Origin: Lates calcarifer
Lineage: Eukaryota > Chordata > Actinopteri > Centropomidae
Assembly (NCBI RefSeq): GCF_001640805.2
Contig: NC_066838.1
Coordinates: forward strand, 434,001 to 498,000
Direction: 5' to 3'
DNA length: 64,000 nt
A model generated the notes under the pieces. That model searched no databases, was not told the DNA's origin, and saw nothing but the letters and a program-made list of their open reading frames with translations. A program made the translations under genes and the position numbers. Shown one piece after another: positions 22,101 to 34,431 of the stretch. The stretch's first letter is position 1, and every line of letters starts with the position of its first letter.

Positions 22101-22919
22101 TGCTACGTGAGTTTAATTGGGTTTCATCAGAGGCTCATTATACTGACCTTGATGATGATAAAATAAAGTACAGAATATAAAGCTTGTATTAAGTTTCTTT
22201 TAGTTTAGTATTTTTATTTCATATGTAAATTCATTCAGATGAAGTCATTATGATTTTCCTCTGGAGAAATTCAGACTATTGTTGTGTTGTTGCCTGACCT
22301 GTATGGCCTGTATGTATGATAGGTCAATCTAAATGACTGATACTGCGTAAGAACAAATCTGTTTATAGGAGTGGTTCTTGCAAGAGGCCCATCGTGTCTT
22401 AGTGCTCCTCCCAGCTCAGCCAATCAAAGATATACACTGGCCCACCCCCCCAAAGGCATGGAACCAGAGGAACATTTCTGATGGATCTCTTAAGACCTTT
22501 TTCCTTATTTGTTTTAGAAATAAGAAATACGTTACATTTTGAGAATAGAATAGAAACAAAGAGTTTTCCTTTCAAAAGCGATGCATGTTGTGATTTTCAT
22601 TGGCCTTCCATACAGATTAGTCCAATAGCAAACATGGAAAGAAAATTCTGTTGAAAAATGAATGTAGTTAGCCATGATGACAAAATTTCATGAGATATTA
22701 GTCCAGTGGAATTCTCTGTGCAGAGCTGTGGTGTAAGCTAACTGCTGGTGGTTTGCGGCTGCAGGTTGTCTGGAGATTGCTGAGGAGTTTCGTTCTCAGG
22801 AGATCGATGGACAGGCCCTGCTGCTGCTGAAGGAGGACCATCTCATGGGAACCATGAACATCAAACTGGGCCCCGCACTCAAGATCTTTGCCCAGATTAG
22901 CATGCTCAAAGACTCATAG
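16170..22919 (+). CDS. phc2: Polyhomeotic-like protein 2, short form (Polycomb PRC1 subunit)
   Basis: This is a nuclear Polycomb repressive complex 1 component that polymerises through its SAM domain to compact chromatin. Coding exons are 16170-16301, 17994-18072, 19628-19739, 20422-20548, 20835-21069 and 22765-22919. All junctions are GT-AG and in phase, giving 279 residues and a TAG stop at 22917-22919. Residues 1-7 (MTSGNGN) match the start of the PHC2 short isoform. The HD1-like block follows at about 20-44 (LTHLIEGFVIQEGAEPFP). The FCS zinc finger is at about 78-108 (CELCGRVDFAY, then KRFCSTVCAKRYNVGC). A serine-rich linker leads to the C-terminal SAM domain, about 215-279 (WNIEDVYEFISSLPG; IDGQALLLLKEDHLM; end ISMLKDS). 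The ISMLKDS ending favours PHC2 over PHC1 or PHC3. Human short PHC2 is about 323 residues, so the linker here is reduced. Which teleost paralogue (a or b) it is cannot be told here. Confidence 0.88.
16302..17452. other. phc2 intron 1, unannotated part
   Basis: No exon or named repeat was recognised. A short CA run lies at about 16361-16377, and a stretch near 16757-16860 has the look of an old, unplaced SINE-like repeat. Confidence 0.35.
17453..17765 (-). repeat. Dispersed retroposon family A, reversed copy
   Basis: Begins TTTTATTTATATAGCACCGA, then CTAAAGGCACTTTTCATATA, AGACCCAACAGTTCCCACCA and GAGGCAGAAACCTCGAGCA. The same text occurs in the opposite orientation at 25870-26045 and 38495-38767, and again at 55268-55450. 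In the plus-oriented copies the element ends in ATAAATAAAATTGAATTGAA, a short tandem 3' tail, so this copy runs on the minus strand. A SINE head fragment (GCCGTGGCTCAGGAGGTAGA) abuts it at about 17747-17766. Confidence 0.65.
18320..18445 (+). repeat. Fragment of dispersed family E
   Basis: Contains the recognisable GGGGATCCCAACACATTCCC followed by AGGCCAGATAGAAAATATAAT. It parallels parts of the longer copy at 24360-24615, with weaker similarity to the copy at 26345-26725. Short and decayed. Confidence 0.45.
18702..19324. mobile_element. hAT-like MITE
   Basis: The left end is CAGTGGTGGGCTGT and the right end reads ACAGTCCACCGCTG, its imperfect reverse complement; CAGNGGTG is the usual start of hAT terminal repeats. 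The eight flanking bases are ATAATAAC on the left and ATATCAAC on the right, a 6-of-8 match that fits a worn 8-bp target duplication. There is no transposase frame in 623 bp, so it is non-autonomous. It lies in phc2 intron 2. Confidence 0.6.
19903..20160 (+). repeat. tRNA-derived SINE (family B), full-length-looking copy
   Basis: The A box TGGTAGAGCAGT is at 19911-19922, and a canonical B box, GGTTCGATTCC, is at 19946-19956. The body follows, and the 3' end is AGCGCTTTGAGTGGTCGAAA then AAAGCGCTATATAAGTACAG and a short ATTTA tail. Reversed copies lie at 48930-49200 and 63820-64000. The GCGCTATATAA 3' motif is shared with family A, suggesting a common LINE-type tail. It lies in phc2 intron 3. 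Confidence 0.75.
21070..22764. other. phc2 intron 5
   Basis: No additional exon was recognised; the donor is CCAG|GTGGGA and the acceptor GGCTGCAG|GT. At 22370-22500 a short repeat reads TCTTAGTGCTCCTCCCAGCT then CAGCCAATCA; it resembles the block at 52600-52775, so it is probably an old dispersed element. Confidence 0.45.
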
Positions 22920-23700
22920 CCCCCCCACCCCCACACACACACACACACAATGGGTTGTGATCAGGATCCCACATGTTCAGATTCTGGGCCAGAATCGTTT
23001 GATGGGTGTTTTGTCATGGTCTGCTAAACACAAGGACATCAACTGGCTGTTCAACTCACCTTTTACAAGAAAACATCCCATTGTATGACAAGAATGGTGT
23101 GTTAGGTAGGCTGTTTTAGGAAGAGTGTTTCATTGAGAACATGTTTTGTTTTCAAGTATTATGAATGTTCCTGCTGGAGAGGCTTAAGGTTAGCAGTTGA
23201 TTTGCTCTGCTATTTTTCACAGGAACATGTTGTCTCCCAGTGACATTTCAGTCACTGGACTGGCCATACATTTTTTACAGGGATAATATTGAAAATACAA
23301 TCACTGGATGGTGGCAGCCTTTTTAGCTACTTAAAAGGTGGAAAAAATTACATCAGGCAGGTTCAAGGTAACAAAAACATTTGTTTTACTCTGAACAAGA
23401 AATGTTTCCTTCATTACAGTTGGTACAGGTCATCTTAAATTGAGGATACCAAACAAAGGAGAAGAAAGAAGGAATATGGAGTAGGAGGGCTGTAGAAAGC
23501 AGATTTAACAGCCACTAGCAGCACTGAGTTCACTGTTTCATAGGCGCTCCCCAGCTATGAGTGAAACACAAGTCCCGCACCATCTTTGAATATTTGGTGT
23601 GTTGCGACTTCAGTGAAAGAGACTTCTCTTGGTAATGTAGTTATTGTGTGTATAAGTTCCCTCTTGGCCATAGAAATAGTAGCTGACAAAATAAATCTCT
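22920..23700 (+). other. Probable phc2 3' untranslated region
   Basis: Directly follows the TAG stop. It starts with a C-run and a short (CA)n microsatellite (22931-22948). An AATAAA polyadenylation-type signal is at 23690-23695, and another AATAAA at 25199-25204 would give a longer tail. No cleavage site can be fixed from sequence alone. A weak repeat pair (about 23570-23760 and 25540-25780, sharing GCTTT-CAACCAC-type text) lies in this flank. Confidence 0.4.
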
Positions 23701-24359
23701 TAGCTTTTTCCAGAGCTTTTTCAACCACATCCCATAGTCTCAATCAGTGGATTTTTGTGACTTGTTTTCTGTTTGTTTGTATGAGGTGTTCAATGACTGA
23801 ACTGTTCCAGGAGATGGTCTTGGATCAGGTCTAGAATAAGTGTTTAGCTCGGAGACTGGGAGACAGGGGAAAGCTGCTAGTCTGAGCAGTTGAGAGAAAG
23901 GCATCTCATAACTTAAAAGCTGTTTAATGATACTGATATTGTTTGCAGTTGGAGCCATTTATTAACCAGTAACCATTAACAAGATTCAGTGCTGTGTGTA
24001 AACAAGACAGTTTAGTTAGTGGAAAACAGAATTTTTCACTCGATACAGACCAGTTGTATCTCTGCTTCCAGTCTCTCTGCTAAGCTAAAAGCTAAAAGCT
24101 TAAAGGTGTCTCTACTGAGCACATGGATGAATCAACAACAGTTGATTTGCTCAACAGTTGTAATTAAAAAATAACTAAAGAACACAAACACACTGTACAA
24201 ACACACTGACTCAAAAAATGTAATCTAGCAGAAAAATATGTTGTGTCTGATTTATACTTCTGTGTCTCTGTACAGGGCTGGACAACACGACACATGACAT
24301 GTGATCCACCACAACTGTGTTCATTCAACATTTCATTAATGTTTGAATAGTTTGTTGGG

Positions 24360-24615
24360 ATGTCATCATCATCATCATTTTCTTCTGCTTATCTGGGGTC
24401 AGGTCATGGTGGCAGCAGGCTAAGAAGGGTATTCCAGACACCCCTCTCCCTAGGAACGTTTTCCAGCTCCTCCTGGGGAATTCCAAGCTGTTCCCAGGCC
24501 AGATATATCTCTCAATGGCGAGATATATAATCTTTCCATTGAGTTCTGGGTCTACCTGGGGTCTCCTCCTAGTTGCATGTGCCTTTGAAAACCCCCAAAT
24601 GAGCTTTTCTTCATA
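24360..24615 (+). repeat. Dispersed fish repeat family E
   Basis: Starts after a (CAT)n run with TTCTGCTTATCTGGGGTCAG. Diagnostic text follows: GGCAGCAGGCTAAGAAGGG, CCTCTCCCTAGGAACGTTTT, CCAGCTCCTCCTGGGGAATT. A second copy is at 26345-26725 and a fragment at 18320-18445. Open frames over it are chance. Confidence 0.6.
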
Positions 24616-25869
24616 TAACAAAGCCAATTTAATGCAGACCCTCTGTTCGCTCGCCTATCAGAAATCAGAAAAAGTGAATGAGAAATGAATACAAAAATGA
24701 ATTCTCAAATGTTCCACCATGATGAGATATCCACACAGAAATCACTGCCATAAGTGCCTATGGAGACATGTTGACGCAGAGGTATAATTCAGACTTGAAA
24801 GAAAGCTCGATAGTTTGTCATTTCACAATACTTTTACCAAAGTCAAGTGAATGTTCCTGCTGAATTGATGTCACTAGTAATGTGTTAAAGCGGAGGTACC
24901 CATTTATGGACGATGGTAATGATATAATGGTTTCTTACTACAGATGCCATAACATGATTGCAAAGTTGCTCTCCAAGGTACATTATTCTATTTCTGAAAA
25001 AAAAGCAGCACCTATGTAACTAATCTCGATCATAAAAACTGAGGCACCCATTTCACTATAGATAGTGTTCCATCATAACTTTGAGTAGTTGTATTCCAAC
25101 TTTCCAAGATCTGATTGTTGCAAAAAGTCCACTGTAATTTACCAGTTAACACTCAGATAAAGACATAGGTGTTGTTTGTTTACAGTATCTTATTTTGGAA
25201 TAAACTTGGTTTCTTTAATGGGAGTTGAAATGCAGTAATGATTGGGTCATTAAGATGGAATGCATCTGAAAGCATCTGTGTCATGATAATGACAGATGTT
25301 TAGTATGTTAGTGTGATTGGTGGTGGACACTTCCTTAATATGCAGAAACCTGTATTTTTAAAAACAGTAGATAAATTAACTTACCACTTTCAAACTGTTG
25401 CTATTTTTCTCATCAGTGTCTTCATAGATCATCAGAACTTGGTGTTCTACACCATGTACTTGCAAACAGCAACATCACCTTTGCATCATTTTGCCTACCA
25501 GTGCATGGGTGCAGAACACCCGAAACTGGTTATACAGTATGAAAATCAATAACTTTAAAGTTCTGTTCACGTGTGATATCACTATTGGCAAGTTTTCATA
25601 TGTCGTGACCAAATTATCTCAGCTCGAAGGTCTACTTGTTCGTTTTTATGAGCTTTCAACCACGTCTCATGATCTTCATCAGTGAATCATGGTCATCATG
25701 TGATCCAAGGCTCATATATATCAAACTGATAAAATTTGCATTTTCGACTTTAGTGAAAGATAAAATTCTTCACTGTTACCCATACTGATAAATAAATAAA
25801 AACTATTTATCAAGTTTCTTTTGACTTGAAGATGCTCTTAAATATAAGAGAGCTGCATTCACCATATGG

Positions 25870-26050
25870 AATCTGCTTTATTCCATGTTCTCCTTCCCGA
25901 GTCCGGTTCTGCTCAAGGTTTCTGCCTCTTAAAAGGAAGCTGTCGCCTAGTGCTGCTCATGGTGGAACTGTTGGGTCTCTCTTTATAAAAGTGCCTTGAG
26001 ATAACCTCTGTTGTGATTTGGCACTACATAAATAAAATTGACTTGCATAG
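25870..26050 (+). repeat. Dispersed retroposon family A, plus copy
   Basis: Reads GTCCGGTTCTGCTCAAGGTT, TCTGCCTCTTAAAAGGAAGC and GCCTTGAGATAACCTCTGTT, and ends ACTACATAAATAAAATTGAC. This is the opposite orientation to the copy at 17453. Its 3' end carries the AATAAAATTGA tail start. Confidence 0.6.
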
Positions 26051-26344
26051 GTCTGTTAAGTTGATTAAGAGAAAATCCTTGAAGACTGCAGTACAGAAAC
26101 AGCCCAGTATGCTTGTCTTATTTCTTTTTTTGTATGATGGTATAATTAAGTATAGTATATCAGCGTAATTAAGCACAGAGCAGTTTTAGTCTATTATTTG
26201 TACTTCAATATATCATAGGATGCCAATGAATTTGACACACCTTACTGCCAACAGTGTCTTGCAGCAGAAGTTTGTTTCTTAATATTTCATCCCTACTCAA
26301 ATATTTTTACCTCATAGTTTAGATTGCTGTTGTTGATGCTGTTA

Positions 26345-26725
26345 ATTTCCATCCATCCATCAATTTTTGCCCCTAAACTGGGGCTGGGTTGCAGTGGCAG
26401 CAGGTTAAACGAGTTAATCCCTCTCCCCAGCAACATTTTCCAGCTCTTTCTGGGGGATTCCCCAGTCAGATGCTCTGAGTCTGCCCCATGCTCTCCTACC
26501 AGTTGAAGTGCCAAGAGAACCTCCAGCTGAAGGTGCCCAGGAGGCATCCTGATCAACTGGCTCCTCTGACACAAACAGCCACCCACTACTCTGGTCTCCC
26601 TCAGATATCTAGGCTCCTTACTGTGCCTCTAAGCCTGAGCCCAGGAGGAAACTCATTTCAGCTGCTTGTATTCACTGTCTCATATTCCATTTCCCCAGCT
26701 TCCAGGGATGCATGAGAAGTTTTTC
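26345..26725 (+). repeat. Dispersed fish repeat family E, longer copy
   Basis: Shares GGCAGCAGGTTAA, CCTCTCCCCAGCAACATTTT and CCAGCTCTTTCTGGGGGATT with the copy at 24360. It extends further, with CCAGGAGGCATCCTGATCAA and GGAGGAAACTCATTTCAGC. Both copies are in the same orientation, 2 kb apart. Confidence 0.6.
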
Positions 26726-26879
26726 CAAAGCAGGGTGTTGAAGAGCTTGCAGACAGGGGTCCCAGCCAGACATTGCCAGTTCACCTTCACTACAGGTTTG
26801 CAGGGGCCCAAATGAATCAAAATCAGTATATGCCTGTGATGACTTCTGTGACACTGTTAAAGGGATATTAAGCAGTAGT

Positions 26880-26926
26880 AGTAGTTTTATTTGGTATACG
26901 AACTGTTTACAGGGACACAGAGCAAT

Positions 26927-26957
<31 letters not shown>

Positions 26958-27335
26958 GCCGTATTTGTAATGTGTAATAACAGGTTCATAGGGGCAGTAG
27001 GTGCAATAATGGGATATGAATATGTACAGATAGAAAAGGAGAGAGGGAGAGAGGAGCTCAGTGCATCATGGGAAGTCCCCCAGCAATCTAGGCCAATAGC
27101 ATAATCAGGGGATGGTTCAGGCCTGAGCCAGCTCTAACTATAAACTTTATCACTGAGGAAGGTTTTAAGTTAGCTCTTAAAAGTGGAGGGTGTCTGCTTC
27201 CTGAACCCACACTGGAACAAGGTTCCACAGTAGAGGAGCCTGATAACTGAAGGCTCTGCCTCCCATTCTACTCCTGGAAACTCTGGGAACCACCAGCAAG
27301 CCTGCATGCTGGAAGCACAGTATGCAGGCTATTTC
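26880..27335 (+). repeat. Dispersed repeat family G, with (AAT)n run
   Basis: An AGT/AAT-rich start includes a perfect (TAA)n run at 26929-26956. It is followed by AGCTCAGTGCATCATGGGA, TTAGCTCTTAAAAGTGGAGG, CCACAGTAGAGGAGCCTGAT and CTGAAGGCTCTGCCTCCCAT. The same sequence is present at 62700-63310 in the same orientation. It is probably part of a retroelement, because an L2-like piece follows the other copy. Confidence 0.6.
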
Positions 27336-27851
27336 ACACCAGCCATTTATAAAAAATGTTATCGTATATTAACAAGTTTTGGAGTACAGTATAGAGACAA
27401 AAATATTTGTGTTTGCCCCTTGTTGTAGTTGCTTTGACTATATTATTGTAAGATAAAAAGAATTTTCCTAAATTGGTAAACCATCACACAACACCACTTT
27501 GGCTATTTGATTTCTGCCATTTAATTTTTTTTACATTTTATATCCTTTTTATTTGTGTAGTGAGTAACTGATTTATTACGATTTCATAATTAGTGCTCTA
27601 AAGTTTTCATTAAGGAATAAAATATACTTTCAATCATGTTGATGGTGTCCTCTCTGCCTTGTGATGGTTGGTTTCTCTAATGCTGTAACTGTAACTAAAG
27701 AGGGCCTTGAAGGCTGCCTCTGCATGTTGGTGAGAAAAGGCAGGGAGGCAATCTAGTTCTCCTTCACCAGGTCCCAGTTACCCAAATGCATTCATTCTGT
27801 CTGTGAACTGGTGTATTATCTGGGCCATTCTATAAACCAACAGAGATAAAG

Positions 27852-28850
<999 letters not shown>

Positions 28851-30949
28851 AACAAACAAACCATCAACACAACACTGACAAATTATTACCTTTATCGTTG
28901 TCATTACATCACTATACCATCACAACATTAGCATTCATTTGGAGTGGTGCTTGTGTTCACTTGATAAAGGTAGGAAAATATCTGGAGTTATATACAGTAT
29001 GTTCACGAGCTGATCTGTGTCTGTCTGCGGTTTGCCACTGAGCAGGTAGTTGACAGTTGATTTTTAGTGCAGCTGGCAGCTGCTGCTGGAAAAAAGGATG
29101 ATGAGAGTGCTGAGACTGAACCAAGTCAGTAAAACGTTTTTCACATTACACATAGGCAGGTGTTGATATAAAAATATTACAACTTTAAATTAATCCATTT
29201 TAATTGGATAATAGTAATATAATCATTCCTGTGGTAAGCCCCATATGCCGTATGTTTAAATGATTTCCTCTAGCATAATGTTGCATAAACACAGAAAAAC
29301 ATGGAACCAGCAGACAACATAATTATACATTTTCCCACAGTAATAAGGTTATTTATTCTCCCTAACATCAGACAAAATGACGCATTTTTTGCTTCACTTT
29401 TACATGACCACAAACCATTCAAGTACAATCAAGTCTGATTATAGCTATACCCATGAGCTCTTTTCTTCATTTCTTCATTAAGGCACATTCAGTAGTTCAC
29501 ATGAAATAAGGAGACTGGATAAAGAACAATTTTCAAATATTCTGAGTTAGAAATAACATGTAAATCATAAAGAGAAATGACAATAATTTTAATTGACAAA
29601 AGAAAAAAAAATCTGACATATTTTGTACCTCATTAATATTTACTAAGGTATTTTTACCCTAGAATCATGTTATGTAGTCAAATGAACTCAATGTGTCAGA
29701 ATAAATGTGCCAAGAGTCCATTAGCAACTGGCATTTACATTATACATAAGTTCAGATGTAAAAGCATCTCATGAAGTAAATGGCAATTGTGTGTATACTG
29801 GCACCCAACATTTACCCCTGATCAAAAAGTGTAACTGAAAATTTATTTTGGGTTGGGTTAAAACTTTCAAGCATGTCACTTTCCTGCCCCAACCCCTAGT
29901 GATGTCACAGCAGATGTTTCCAATTGGCTGTTGAGGAATAAATACCCACTGTGACATCACTGATGAGGGTATAGCCACAAGTGCAACATGCTTGAATGTT
30001 TGAATGTTTAAATGTATTAAGAGAGCTGGATACAGCATTGACATGGAGTCTTGTGCAGTGACCACTGCACCACTACAACTAAAAAGATCCCCTGCAGCCC
30101 AAAAAAGTCTTTCCCCATAGAGCTCCCTGTATAAATAAGACAGCCAGTTATCATTCTTTATGTAATCATTTTTTTAATTCATGGAGGCCTAGAAAATTGT
30201 TTTTCATGTGTGTGACATTCAGTGTTAAGTCTATAGCCTCAGCACAAAATGTGAGGGCAGGGCCAGCCGGAGAAAAACTAATGTACATGTGAAAAGTAAA
30301 ACCCAATGACAGGGTGAGCAATCCATCTGATAATACATCCATGGTTTCAATTACTAGTGAGCAGAGGAGCTTTACTAGTGATTTTGAAGAAAATCTGATT
30401 TCCACAGGTTGGGTGTTATTTTAATAGCTCTGGCCATTGGTTCTGTTGGTTATGACAACACTGCACCTGCTGAACACCTTTCATTACAAAACATCATGAA
30501 ACAGCCAGACAACTTTTAAACAAATGATTTAAGCAAATTATTTGCAAAGATGTTTGTGTTTTTGGGGAGTAACATAAAAGTGAGCCCAACTACAGTCAAT
30601 CCACTAGATCAAAGCTGACCCAGAAAATTTGGTCATACAAAATTATTGGTCTGTACAGTATCATTATATTATTGTATTAGTTAAAATCATTTGGTCCAAT
30701 TGCCAAATGTATGGAGCTTAAACCAAAGATGTATTAGACTGTAGTTTTCCTTTAAAAACATGGTCAATAAAGCATCTGCTTCAAAGCACTCCATCCTGTT
30801 CACATTTGTGGAAGAACACTTAGAAGGCTGTTTTTACTTGGAAGATTTGGTGCTGAGTTAAGTTGGAGCAGAAAAAAAAATTACAATAACTCCTATATAA
30901 TCGAAAGGGGGGAGACACAGCCACCATAACAGTGTCCAAAGTTCAGGGG
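28851..30949. other. Intergenic, nothing recognised
   Basis: No coding exon, RNA gene or identifiable repeat edge. There is a local mirror of GTGATGTCACA and GTGACATCAC around 29901-29960, which may be the arms of an unplaced element. The short open frames here have no supporting motif. Confidence 0.4.
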
Positions 30950-31340
30950 TTCAAATATAATTGGACGGATAAACATGAAGTTAAAAGAAAATGCTCCTTC
31001 ACTGCAGCCACCTTCAGCTCTTGCTTGTTGAGGGGTCTCACTGCCTTTAGCCAGGTCTTTCAGCAAGTGGAATGCAGTTCATTTGGACTGAGATATGGTG
31101 ACTGACTATGCCAGTTGAGGATATTCTACCCCCTCACAATGAAAAGCACAGAATTACCAATTACCTGTGATATCGTTCTGATAGACTATTGCTTTTTTGA
31201 GCCTCATTATTGTTGTCTTTACTTGCATGGTCATCTCTTTACTCCTCATACTGACAAACAACTGCACCTCAATCAACCCTGAGCCATGCATGAGCTCTTA
31301 GCTAGTACTGAAGTGCCCAGTTGAAATGAACCCCATGTTT
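30950..31340 (-). mobile_element. Probable Tc1-like transposon fragment
   Basis: The text around 31000-31130, including TGGACTGAGATATGGTGACT then GACTATGCCAGTTGAGGATA, matches the reverse strand of a transposase gene common in fish ('GGTGACTGACTGGGCCA'-type). No protein can be read without breaks, and the edges are unclear. Confidence 0.4.
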
Positions 31341-32550
31341 TTTGGGAATTATGTGTTATTTCAAATTGAATGCGCTGAAGCATAGAGCCTGAAGGACAAA
31401 AAATGTGTAACTAAAACAGGTACAGTATAGACTGCACACGCCCATCTTTAACCTACATGTCTCTACATCTTCTCACCAGCAGAGTCATACATTGTCAAAG
31501 TATGCTGTGACACATTGATGTGCCAAAGGAAGAAAATATGTGAGCTTGTTGCAGAATCAGCACCAGCAAACCCATATGTTAATATCTCCCATGTAGCTCA
31601 AACACAACCACAGCTACATTTTGAATGAGAGCACTGTAGTGTTCAAGCAGTGTTCCCGGTGTCACAGAAGCCATCGTCACTTTTGCTGGCAACCTGGTGA
31701 AGTGGGGGGGGGATGGTGTTAGACCAGATAGCTAAGAAACTGACAAACACAACCAAACCCACCCACACTGCTTTCCAGGAAAAATGGAAAAATACAGACA
31801 TGCTTAGAGTGAGAGATCTGTGATTGAGGCACGGCAGGGTGTGACAGGTCACTACTAAAGAGCCAAAGCCAACCCACAGATTTCTTGTTAATTTAATTGA
31901 CTGATTCAATATAAAACACCATTAAAGGCAGGAAGAAGAAGGAATAGCAGAAATGAGCACTCAGTCTATGCTAATCAGAGAACATTTCACCTGCAGCACA
32001 ACCTTTGCTAGTTGTCCAGCAGGTCAACATCTTTTTCTATGAGGACATCTGTAAACAAGTAGTCCTTTTACATGACATACAATAATAAGTTCCAATTTAG
32101 GCTTCTATCATTTGCAGGATAATTTTACTTTTGGTTGATCCACAACAATCATTTCACTTGAAGTAAGAATAAGATTTATTCCAACTTAGGTTTTGATTTT
32201 CATAGCTCTGAACAGATCAGAAGAGATGAGCCAACAGACAGCTTTGTCCAAAACCAACAGCTAATCTAACAGATTGAGTTAGCCACTTTGTTAGGAGGTC
32301 ATGATGTATTGCTAATAATCCCCCATTTCATAGGAAAACTGTGCATGCACAATTGCAACAGACAGTTTGGGTAATAAACTTAACTTTGTTTTTTCTGCTG
32401 ACCCGAAGGTTTGTTTATAACCTGTCTGTGTATTTTTCACAACATCAGTGTGTTACCAGTTTTCAGCAAATAAATGAGTACAATGTTATGATAACTGATG
32501 ACCAGACCTACGAATTCAAACTGTAGTAAAGGTTTCCTGTAAATAATCAT
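31341..32550. other. Intergenic, nothing recognised
   Basis: AT-rich sequence with a short G-run near 31703-31710. No gene, RNA or repeat could be supported. Confidence 0.4.
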
Positions 32551-33792
32551 TTAAAGGACCATACCAATCTTATGGCTCATTTACTACAAATCAGATTTAT
32601 GTGACTTTTCTGTAAACCAGTAATGTGAGCATGCTTTTCAAGCCATGCTGTGGCATTTCAGATTTGAGGTTTCTGAATAGCTTTTTTCTTACCGTTCAGA
32701 GAGTCAGTGGTTTCTATTATATCGGTTAAAGTATAAAAATCAGCTCACCAAAAATCTATTTTAGTTAGGTCATCCATAGCACAGTCAGCATTAAAATTGC
32801 CCTTACTTTTGTCAAAGGCTTAAAGGTTTACATTTCGTTGTTTTCATGTTTCTCATCAAAACATATTATGTGTATCTTTGAGGTCTTGCAAACATGGTGA
32901 ATCAATTTCCTTTTGATTTATAACATTTTTACAAAGCTGATTTTTTTAAATATATTTTGAGATTTACATTGTTTAGATCCATGTTTACATTGGCCTGCAG
33001 TCTTCCTTTTCCCTGCCTTTGTAGGCACTGTGTATGTTTGTTGGTACAAGAACAGTGCCACACCAACAAACCAACCAAAGACACCACCAACCAACCACCA
33101 ATCAGCAACATGGGTGATGTCCTTGTGTGTGTATGCAAAAGGGTCAGACACTTTTAAAAATATTACTCCATAGCACTGCTAGTAGTCAAAAACTGCACAG
33201 GGTACCCTGTGCTTAGATTCTCTCTCACAATTTTTTTTCAATGTTTTTTGCTCTCAATTACCCAAAAGATAAGGAAGGAGAACAGAAAATATGATGGTGT
33301 CTATGAAAGGACAGACCATATCTTTGGCTAAGTGGCAGGTGAATTTGAAATTTCCTTGTGCCTATGCGAGCTTGACAGGTATTTTGATAACTATGTAAGG
33401 TTTTAAGGCTGCTCCCTAATGTTGATTATTTGTTGCATCAGTCAGAAAGAGAACGCGCAGAGCTAAAGCAGAAGCTCCTGGTGTTACGACGAGTTACGAC
33501 GAGATACGACGAGAGAATGCCCGGTTGAGCCGAGGAGGAGGGAGAGAAAGAAAGATGACACGAAGAGAGAAAATGGTAGAATAAACTAGCTAATTTTTTT
33601 TTGGCATGACCAGAGTAGTGAGGTTTTCTTCTGGATTCATTTTGCTGATTTTATTTGTCTTAGCACACCCTCCGGCCTCAAACTGCCATTAGCCGTAATT
33701 AACCCCAAAGCTATTACATTACGGAAAATGTTTCGTCACATAAGTATGGGTGATTTATTGTAAATGCTAAAAATATTGGTATGGTCCCTTAA
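32551..33792. mobile_element. 1.24-kb TTAA-flanked inverted-repeat element
   Basis: The left edge is TTAA then AGGACCATACCAAT (32551-32568) and the right edge is ATTGGTATGGTCCC then TTAA (33775-33792). The 14-base ends match at 13 positions as inverted repeats, and TTAA on both sides fits a piggyBac-type target duplication. No transposase is encoded; the open frames of 66 to 77 residues inside overlap each other on both strands and have no motif. Internally, TTACGACGAG occurs in three tandem units at 33484-33513, followed by a purine-rich patch. Confidence 0.65.
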
Positions 33793-34431
33793 GAATACTA
33801 AGTTGGAACAATGTGAGTGCTGCCACACAGTGGCATTAACCTCAGGATACGCAAACAAGAGAAAAGCATTAAAACAGTAGCCTCCTAAGCTGAAAAAAAC
33901 ACATCTCTTGTGCTTGTGCTCTCCATTGCAACAAATGCTTTACATTCCACATTGGACATGAAGTGCATTTGAACAGACAGTGTGCTAAAATGATGCCATA
34001 GACCAAATGGTTCATTGTAACTTCAAGGTCTCTGATCTTGAATGAGGGCTACCATTCTACTAGTGCTTTCAACTAAATCAGATTTTTCATTGGTCAGTGT
34101 TTAAGGAGAAACAGTTGCAGTCAAAAACTTAATCAATTCCTTCAACACAGAGCAAAAACTGTGGAATCATCTTTTGTGAGAGGGAGAAGGTGAGGTGTGC
34201 AAGGCTACCATGCCAACTCAGTCAAAACATGTACTAATGAGATGGGAAAATAAAGAGGGTGAAAGCCAAAACTGAGAAACCAACCCATAGAGACAGCGCT
34301 GAGAGAAAAATCTTTGCCACCACACACAAGTAAAAAAAAAAAAAAAAAAAAAAAATCAGTTTGTAGATCAACTGCAAACTGATCAGCAGATCACTTTGCA
34401 AATTTATTTTTTTGTTTCCATTTACCACTGT
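33793..34431. other. 3' flank of KIAA2013, poly(A) tract
   Basis: Lies downstream of the KIAA2013 stop on the minus strand, so it probably holds its 3' UTR. A 24-base A run on the plus strand is at 34332-34355. If the AAG|GTATAA at the end of exon 2 is a real donor, a small last exon would be expected here, but I did not find one. Confidence 0.35.

Noticed and set aside
33484..33513. Evenly spaced repeat considered as a CRISPR array
   Set aside because: Three directly abutting units without spacers, in a vertebrate genome.
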